From Caprella mutica (taxonomy: Eukaryota; Arthropoda; Malacostraca; Amphipoda; Caprellidae), in assembly GCA_947561585.1 (NCBI GenBank), contig CANNZV010002310.1, positions 1 through 64,000 on the forward strand: a DNA stretch of 64,000 bases, written 5' to 3'. Positions within the stretch are counted from its first letter, which is position 1. Every line of letters begins with the position of its first letter. Shown piece after piece: positions 57,402 through 64,000 of this stretch. The notes beneath the pieces are model-generated. The model saw only the letters and a program-made list of their open reading frames with translations. It had not been told where the DNA came from and did not search any database. The translations under genes were made by a program, and so were the position numbers.

Positions 57402-57649
57402 TTAAATTAAATTCTCTCTGCATAGTCTAATTTATTTTATATATAAAATACATTTAAAAATTGAATAAAAACAAAGGATTTTAAATGTCAAGTCAATATA
57501 TTCCCGTGCTTATCATAGTTACATTCTTCATGTTTAATACCCGTAGTAAATAAATAGATAAATAAATAACAAACACACGAGGGAAATTATTATTATAGAT
57601 TTTCATTATTTTCAAATGCACCCAGCAAACAGAAAAGATCCTGATTCTC

Positions 57650-58910
57650 TACCCACAATTTTCTGCCACACAAAAAAAAATGTCATCAATGATTAGAGTC
57701 TTTGTATCATTGGATTACTCAGTTACCATCACTACACAAACCAGAGTTTCTCATTATCTGTCAATAATTATTAGCTTGACCATTGCTAACCCGCCAACTG
57801 TGGTGCTGGTTATTAAATTTTACCCTTAAATTTAAATACCGCCCAAAAGTCAATAAATTACCTAAGCCCCAATCATATTTTACCAACATCAATCTTCTTC
57901 ATAAAAATACAGCTCATCATTTCTAAAAAAAATAAACATTCAGCCGTTTCAAATAACACTAATGCATTTTACTAAGGATTAAATAAGTCTCAAGAGAGTT
58001 TGAAACTGAAAGTGTTGCTGTCGCTGCTGTGGTATATTGTTCCAAATTAACCATTGGTTATTGTACAGACACAAAAAGAAAAGATTATTCAACTGACGAG
58101 GATAAAATTGGTTATCGGTCAGAATAATTCTCCATCCAGTATAATTATAATGTATATACAATTTCAATTTTCTAATAATACTCAAATATCTTTGGTAATA
58201 TATACTATGAAACAGTTATATTTCTAACAAAAATAGAGGTTTTTACTATCGTTGAAATAAACAGAATAATTTGAGATTAAATATCTAAAACTGTTAGCAA
58301 TATCTTCAGTTTCCAAATATGCTAATTCATAAGTCGAAAAGTGAGTTTTACATTTGCGATACTAGACTGAAATATTTTCTGACAGATACATTTTGTGCTT
58401 TCGTTATCAACCTTCGAGCGGAATATCCTTGCCTTGCAAAACTGCAGTCTTTTCCACACAATTTCGCAATGTGAAAAGAATTTGATCTTCAATAAGAATG
58501 GAAATAATGTTTTACTATTCAGGGAACGTTTCTGCTGAGTTACACTAACATATTCAACCAATATTTAACATAAACTGAAATAATTGTTATGATCAACTTA
58601 TTTTAAGACTAAACTTGAATCAATTAAATTGGAAATTCAATTCATTCTTTTAATTGGTTGGCCAAACTTAAAGTAAATTGATAATATTAAAAATAATCAT
58701 TCAAAACAGTAATTTTCCTCTACCTCCATGTTATATATTTTCGGTGTAATTAAATTCCTTACTATTTTCGTGATACTAACTTCAATTATCTTGCGTATAA
58801 TCCAATTATAAATTCATCACATCTCACATGCTTCTTTGGAGATCGCTTAACGTACCCATTGCACTTTCTGAGAAAATTTGATGTATAATCGAGTAGCGAC
58901 TATTATTATT
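57650..58910. other. AT-rich stretch without a recognised feature
   Basis: The frames 57979-58185 and 58322-58561 (-) show no domain or coding character. Confidence 0.45.
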
Positions 58911-58917
58911 CAATTAA

Positions 58918-59429
58918 AGGTCCTCTCCACTCTAAATTTAAATAATTCTGGAATTACTTTAAATTGGTAGAGCTAATGTTATATAACAGTTAACAGAAAA
59001 GAAATCGATCGAGTATTCTGTTAATACTTAATTATATAAGAAATATTCACATTCAACTTTCACTCTTTCTAAGATTCAATAGAAGAACAAGGCTGCATTC
59101 CAACATGTCACGAATTATCGTAAATTTAATGGTAATTAGGTACATAGGTTCACTTTTAGGTACCTATAATTTTTTTAGGGTAATGGTATTTAGATAGCGG
59201 TATAGGTAGCCATTTATAATATGTCTAAAAGCTTTATTATAATTATGCATTTTTCAAGTTTCAATGAATTCTTTTTTTTCGCTTGAAATTCTGAGGGTGG
59301 AAGAAATTAAGAAATAAAACATATTATAATAAAACTATAGAATAAAATAGGAAATGGTTCGCACTTTTATAAGCAGTAACATTAGCTCTAATAAAGAGAG
59401 TAATAAAGAAATTAGAGTGGAGTGGACCT
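58918..59429 (-). mobile_element. MITE family 1, complete inverse copy
   Basis: TTAA at 58914-58917 and 59430-59433; termini AGGTCCTCTCCACTCTAA and TTAGAGTGGAGTGGACCT are inverted. Interior aligns with 20456-20700. Confidence 0.85.
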
Positions 59430-59623
59430 TTAAATTACAAAAACTGAGAAGATATTTGCATCATAGGTTGATTTAAATCATACCAAAAAATAAAATGGAG
59501 GTTTGTGTGTGCAATAATTCAAGTTAAATTATTCCAATGATTGAAATAAACAGCGGGACATCAGCTCTTATAATGTTTAAGTTGGGGAAATATACAGATG
59601 TATTGGCGATATGAAGACTGAAC

Positions 59624-59962
59624 TGTTGGAATTTTAGTTTAAATGTATTACACACTCTTATATATGTTTAATGTTAACTTCCTGTTAGATTAGCTGAGCT
59701 ATATTAATTACCTATTGTTTAAATAACAATGTATTACTTTTATGAGACACGGACTTAAGGGTTAAAGTCCGATCACAGTTCCGGTGCGTCTTAAATACCA
59801 TCGTATGTCAATTCTTAAGACAGTCTGTCTTTTACATTACTCAGTGAGAGATGTGCTTCACTCATCTCTCTAATATACTTCTAACTGTAAAACATATTAC
59901 TCTTTAAATAAACTCTATGTCTTAACGTTGTTAACCCACTATAATTTAACCTAATTCTAACA
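59624..59962 (+). repeat. 5' LTR
   Basis: 339 bp, TGTTGG...TAACA ends. AATAAA at 59907-59912 is a possible polyadenylation signal. Confidence 0.9.
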
Positions 59963-59977
59963 GGTTATGGGCCCAGA
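59963..59977 (+). promoter_or_regulatory. Primer-binding site
   Basis: GGTTATGGGCCCAGA directly follows the LTR and is the Drosophila-copia-type site, which primes from an internal part of initiator tRNA-Met. Confidence 0.85.
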
Positions 59978-60468
59978 ACGATGAGAGTTTATAAATCAAA
60001 TTTTGTTTAAAAACACTTAGAAATATATTTCAGTAATCAAGTGACAATAAGTACAGTGAAAAAGTGTTAAGCTAAATGACACATATACGCACGAACGTTT
60101 GTGTAAGCATATCTTGCTAATGCGCTATTGAGGTCAATAATATTGACTGATATTTCGGTATGTACTTGTTTGTCTCGTATAATTATTCATTATTCTTTGC
60201 GGAAGAGGTGTCAAGAGAGGTCACAAATTACCTTTAAATCTGTGACCTTATCCTTTGGTAAACAGTCTTTCAACAAAAGGTTCTTGCGAACTAAGACTTG
60301 TGTTGCTGTTCCAATTTGAATATTAATAATTATATTCTGTGAAGTTATTCTTATGAATTAGAATAATTATTCCTGATTAAATATCAATTCATTTAAACAG
60401 TAAATCAATTTAACTGCTTTGTTTGTTTATGTTTGTTAAGTATTGAATGATAATAAATACTTGAAAAC

Positions 60469-61518
60469 ATGTCTTCAAATAAGTTACCGGGAATTGTTCC
60501 CCTAGACGGAAATAATTACCCTACATGGAGGGTACAAATGAAAATGTACCTCTTAAGAGAGAAACTGATGGATATAGCTGATGGATCTAAACCAGTTCCA
60601 CCAGATTCCTCTTCAACTGAGGTTAAGGATGCCTATGAAACTAAGAAGAATAAAGCTCTGGCAGATATAGTACTATCTATTTCACCGGATCAATTGTACT
60701 TAGTTGGACAACCCACGGATCCACGCGTTGTCTGGACCACCCTTCAAGAAACGTTTCAGAAAAACACGTGGGCGAACAAATTTCGTCTGAAGAAGAAACT
60801 CTACAACTTAAAATTGAAATCTCCCGAACTACTCAACTCCCATTTGAAAGAACTAACTGAAGTTTTTCAAGAGCTGGCCTTGTTGAATCAAGTGATCAGT
60901 GAAGAGGATAAAGTTATTTGTCTACTATCATCATTACCAGAGCAGTTTGAAGTGTTAGTTACTGCACTTGAAGCACAGTCAGACATTCCTAACTGGATTA
61001 CCGTAGCTGACACACTCCGGAGAGAAACTGAAAAGTTGAGTATTAAATCCAATGATGGTTTGGCATTATCAAATACACAGATTGATGCAGCAGTAAATAA
61101 ACAGTCAATTAAGTGTCCTTTTTGTAAGAAATTAGGCCACGTGAAGAAAGACTGCTTTAAATTTAAACGGTATTCTCAAACTAACAGAACTCAAAATCAG
61201 CCAAATGATGTAAACGTAAGTCATATAGAACTTAATCACACAATGTATGCTAATGATAGCGCTCTTTGTAACAAATATGACGACAGTAATATTTGGATAA
61301 TAGATTCAGGCTCTTCATCACACATGAGTGGTGATAACAATTTATGTAGAGATTTTGCAAACATTACCAAACCTATCAATGTTCGAGGAGGCAATGGAGC
61401 TGTTTTGCAAGCTATTTCACTAGGAAATGTTTCTGTTATTGTGAATATACCAGGTGGTGGAAGTAGAAAATGTACAATAAATGATGTATTATACATATGT
61501 GCCAAATCTAGCTTTTAA
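60469..61518 (+). CDS. copia gag and protease N-terminal part
   Basis: 349 codons from ATG. Residues 1-200 are the copia-type gag polyprotein (LDGNNYPTWRVQMKMYL start); a CCHC zinc knuckle has C216, C219, H224 and C229; the aspartic protease motif D279-S-G is in WIIDSGSSSHMSG. The frame is lost near 61500 in the protease C-terminus, where the conserved reading continues in another frame. In an intact element gag and pol would be one polyprotein; this copy cannot make it. Confidence 0.9.
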   Translation: MSSNKLPGIVPLDGNNYPTWRVQMKMYLLREKLMDIADGSKPVPPDSSSTEVKDAYETKKNKALADIVLSISPDQLYLVGQPTDPRVVWTTLQETFQKNTWANKFRLKKKLYNLKLKSPELLNSHLKELTEVFQELALLNQVISEEDKVICLLSSLPEQFEVLVTALEAQSDIPNWITVADTLRRETEKLSIKSNDGLALSNTQIDAAVNKQSIKCPFCKKLGHVKKDCFKFKRYSQTNRTQNQPNDVNVSHIELNHTMYANDSALCNKYDDSNIWIIDSGSSSHMSGDNNLCRDFANITKPINVRGGNGAVLQAISLGNVSVIVNIPGGGSRKCTINDVLYICAKSSF

Positions 61519-61592
61519 TCTACTATCAGTGTCAAAAATGACAAATAATAATTAATAAATCTATTATTTTTGAAAATGATAAATGTAAAATA

Positions 61593-62333
61593 TTGAACGA
61601 AAATAAAGAGTTAATTGCTGTGGCTCACTGTGTTGGTCAACTCTATTATCTAAATACTTTAGTTCATAAAGCTGCTGTAACGGTTGATCAAAATAAAGTA
61701 AACCTTCTATGGCATAGAAGGCTTGGTCATATAGGTAACGACAACTTGACTAAAATGATCCGAACTAAATCAGTAAATGGTCTGGATAGTAAATTAAAAG
61801 CTATAGAAGGTGTGTGTGAACACTGCTGTAATGGGAAAATGCATAAAATACCATTTTCTACAAGCATTACGAAAAATTGTAAACCTCTTGATTTAATCCA
61901 CACAGATGTCTGGGGGAAAATTACTCCCACTTCCAGGGGTAATAATTCATATTTTCTGACCTTTATTGATCATGCTACTTGATACTCCTGGATATATGTT
62001 ATTGCCCATAAGAGTGATGTGTTTCAGAAGTTTTTGGAATGGAAAGCAATGGTTGAAAATATTTACTAAAGGAAAATTAAAACCTTGCAGTCAGATAATG
62101 GAGGAGAATATACCTCAAATAAGTTTGAATCATATTTACGCAATGAAGGTATAATTCACCAGCAATCTATTCCTAAAACTCCTGAACAAAATGGGTTAGC
62201 TGAAAGATTTAATAGAACTATTATGGAAAAAGTTATATGTGTGTTATCTGATTCAGGAATTGATAAGGAATTCTGGGGGAAGCACTATATACTGCAAATT
62301 ACCTTAATAATAGATGCATTAATTCATTTTTAG
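61593..62333 (+). pseudogene. copia integrase, interrupted
   Basis: Zinc-binding HHCC region (WHRRLGHIG and CEHCC), then catalytic Asp in LIHTDVWG, second Asp in LQSDNGGEY, and Glu in PEQNGLAERFNRT. In-frame TGA at 61980-61982 (probably from a CGA Arg codon) and TAA at 62067-62069 interrupt it, and a frame change lies near 62280-62330. Confidence 0.85.
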
Positions 62334-62596
62334 TTAATAAAACTCCATATGAACCAAATGTAAAGCATGTAAATTTTTTTGGATGCACTGCTTATGCTCA
62401 CATTTCTCGAGATGAACGATCAAAATTAGAAAATAAAGCTACCAAATGCCTGTTTCTTGGTTATGGCACTGTTACTAAAGGGTATAAGATGTATGATGTT
62501 GAATCTAAAAGAATCTTCTATTCCAGGAATGTAACTTTGTACAGAGACCTGGAATCGACTATGATGAAATTTTGCTCCTGTAGTTAGATTTGAATC
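62334..62596 (+). pseudogene. copia integrase C-terminal part and deletion scar
   Basis: Continues with FFGCTAYAHISRDERSKLEN and CLFLGYGTVTKGYKMYDVES, then near 62550 jumps to GIDYDE, a motif within RT. The usual linker and RT N-terminal region, roughly 150-200 codons in related elements, is missing. Confidence 0.75.
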
Positions 62597-62597
62597 G

Positions 62598-63853
62598 GTG
62601 CGAACCATGTTATCTTTAGCTGCTAAACAAAAATTATTTGTACATCACTTGGATGTCAATTCTGGTTTTTTAAATGGGGATCTTAAAGAAAACGTTTATA
62701 TTAGACAGCCTACAGGCTATGTTCTACCAGGAAAAGAAGATTTAGTGTGCAAACTAAACAAATCTATGTATGGTTTAAAACAATCACCCAAATGTTGGAA
62801 TGATTCTTTGATGCATATCTTAAATCCTTAGGATTTATTCAGTCCTCTTGTGACTCATGTATTTATGTTAAAGTAATCAATGACTCACCATGCTTCATTT
62901 CTGTGTATGTAGATGATATTATTGTAGCATGTAAGAACTATGATGACCTGACTAAAATCAAGACTGATTTAAGTGCTAAATTTGAGATGAAATACTTAGG
63001 AAAATTATCCTATTTCTTAGGCATAAAAGTCGTACAAGACGAAAATAAAATATCATTAAATCAATCTTCATTTGTCAACGAGTTATTAGATAGATTTGAA
63101 TTCAATAATTGTAAACCAGTATTAAATCCTGCTGATGTTAATTCTCATTTGGAACCAACTGCTGATGATTGTGAACTAGTAGATAAAACTAAATATCAAT
63201 CAGCTGTAGGTGCTTTACTTTATCTATCTACTAAAACTAGGCCTGACATAACTAATGCAGTTGGAAATGTCTCTAAATTTTGTTCCAATCCAAACACTAA
63301 GCACTGGTCTGCAATTAAGAGAATATTCAGATATCTAAAGGGCACACCTGATCTTGGCATTACATATGGTAATGAAGATTCTGATTTGATAGGTTATTCT
63401 GATGCCGACCGGGCAGGTAACACAGTTGATAGGAAAAGTACTTCTGGCCAATGCTTTCTGTTAAATAATTCCATTATTTCTTGGCGCTCTGTGAAACAGT
63501 CATGTGTTGCTTTATCAACGGCTGAAGCTGAATATGTTTCCCTCTCTGGTGCCTCCCAAGAAGCTGTATTTCTAAATAAATTACTATTAGATCTTAAAGT
63601 ACCTAATAAGAATCCTATCGTTTTGTTTGAGGATAATCAGTCAGCAATTTGTATTGCTAAAAATGCTAAAAATCATCCTAGATCGAAACACATTGATATT
63701 AAATTTCATTACATTAGAGATCTTGTTGCTTCAAACATAATTAAACTTGTTTATTGCCCCAGTGAAATTACGCTTGCTGACATATTTACTAAACCTCTGC
63801 CTACTGATAGATTTACTAAATTAGTTGAATTAATAGGCATGAAAAATATATAA
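62598..63853 (+). pseudogene. copia reverse transcriptase and RNase H
   Basis: RT motifs HHLDVNSGFLNGDLKENVYI and YGLKQSPKCWNDS; a frame change near 62813; then the catalytic YVDD at about 62906 and SYFLGIKV. RNase H follows with SDADRAGNTVDRKSTSG, STAEAEYVSLS, EDNQSAICIAKN and ADIFTKPLP, open to the stop at 63851-63853. Confidence 0.9.
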
Positions 63854-63860
63854 TGTCGTG

Positions 63861-63870
63861 TGAGGAGGAG
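63861..63870 (+). promoter_or_regulatory. Polypurine tract
   Basis: TGAGGAGGAG immediately before the 3' LTR, the expected plus-strand primer position. Confidence 0.75.
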
Positions 63871-64000
63871 TGTTAGAATTTTAGTTTAAATGTATTACAC
63901 GCTCTTATATATGTTTAATGTTAACTTCCTGTTAGATTAGCTGAGCTATATTAATTACCTATTGTTTAAATAACAATGTATTACTTTTATGAGAAACGGA
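63871..64000 (+). repeat. 3' LTR, first 130 bp
   Basis: Matches the 5' LTR start except for three substitutions; the rest lies beyond the window. Confidence 0.95.

Larger units (their letters stand above)
56087..57641. mobile_element. TIR element, GGATCTTTTCTGTTTGCTG family, with nested insertions
   Basis: Termini of about 42 bp are inverted (GGATCTTTTCTGTTTGCTGA and AGCAAACAGAAAAGATCC). Subterminal sequence at 56400-56500 is the inverse of 48280-48400, confirming the family. A Helitron-like unit ends at 57095 and a piggyBac-like MITE occupies 57201-57401. No clear target duplication. Confidence 0.7.
59624..64000 (+). mobile_element. Ty1/copia-type LTR retrotransposon, pol broken, right end cut
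   Basis: 5' LTR 59624-59962, primer-binding site, gag-protease, integrase, RT, RNase H, polypurine tract and the first 130 bp of the 3' LTR. Protease, integrase, RT, RNase H is the copia order. The LTRs differ at three of 130 comparable positions, so the insertion is not recent. Stops, frame changes and an internal deletion between integrase and RT make it non-autonomous. Confidence 0.95.

Overview
The window is AT-rich eukaryotic DNA. Spliced coding exons, many transposon remnants and a copia-type LTR element with a Drosophila-copia-like primer-binding site point to an arthropod, probably an insect; I cannot name the species. There is no operon structure, and no tRNA, rRNA or CRISPR was recognised. 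Most long open frames here are tandem-repeat artefacts.

The one convincing host-like gene is on the + strand at 11701-31136. Eleven exons join with canonical GT-AG introns and matching phases at all ten junctions into a 679-codon frame. The predicted protein has an N-terminal FLYWCH-like C2H2 finger, a MULE (Mutator-like) transposase core with D197, D258 and E377 in place, an acidic linker, eleven copies of a six-residue STSAGP repeat, and a C-terminal C3HC4 RING finger resembling those of IAP-type E3 ligases. A MULE transposase joined to a RING is the best candidate here for an undescribed system. Its introns hold TTAA-type MITEs, foldback elements, a hAT-like MITE and a Penelope-like element whose inverted terminal repeats each carry a minimal hammerhead ribozyme core.

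Layout: 1-3370, MITE and short tandem repeats; 3370-5660, inverted repeat with a perfect-centre palindrome, GGGGCC-type tandem repeats and a duplicated exon-like unit leading to a damaged zinc-finger exon; 6311-6775 (-), transposon-derived fragment; 7200-11070 (+), decayed DIRS-like tyrosine-recombinase retrotransposon with nested MITEs; 11701-31136, the MULE-RING gene; 31160-33962, three successive minisatellites; 34372-36980, MITEs and a decayed mariner; 41706-42232 and 43256-43583, further tandem arrays; 47770-49300, decayed MULE with a hAT-like MITE in its transposase; 50150-53115, LINE fragments in both orientations; 53573-54650, a TIR element; 56087-57641, a TIR element holding a Helitron-like end and a piggyBac-like MITE; 58918-59429, TTAA MITE; 59624-64000, copia-type LTR retrotransposon with a broken pol, cut by the window end.

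Apart from the MULE-RING gene, the window is a record of repeated and nested transposition. The gene stays open across 20 kb of such sequence, which argues that it is functional and perhaps domesticated, but expression and selection cannot be judged from one sequence.
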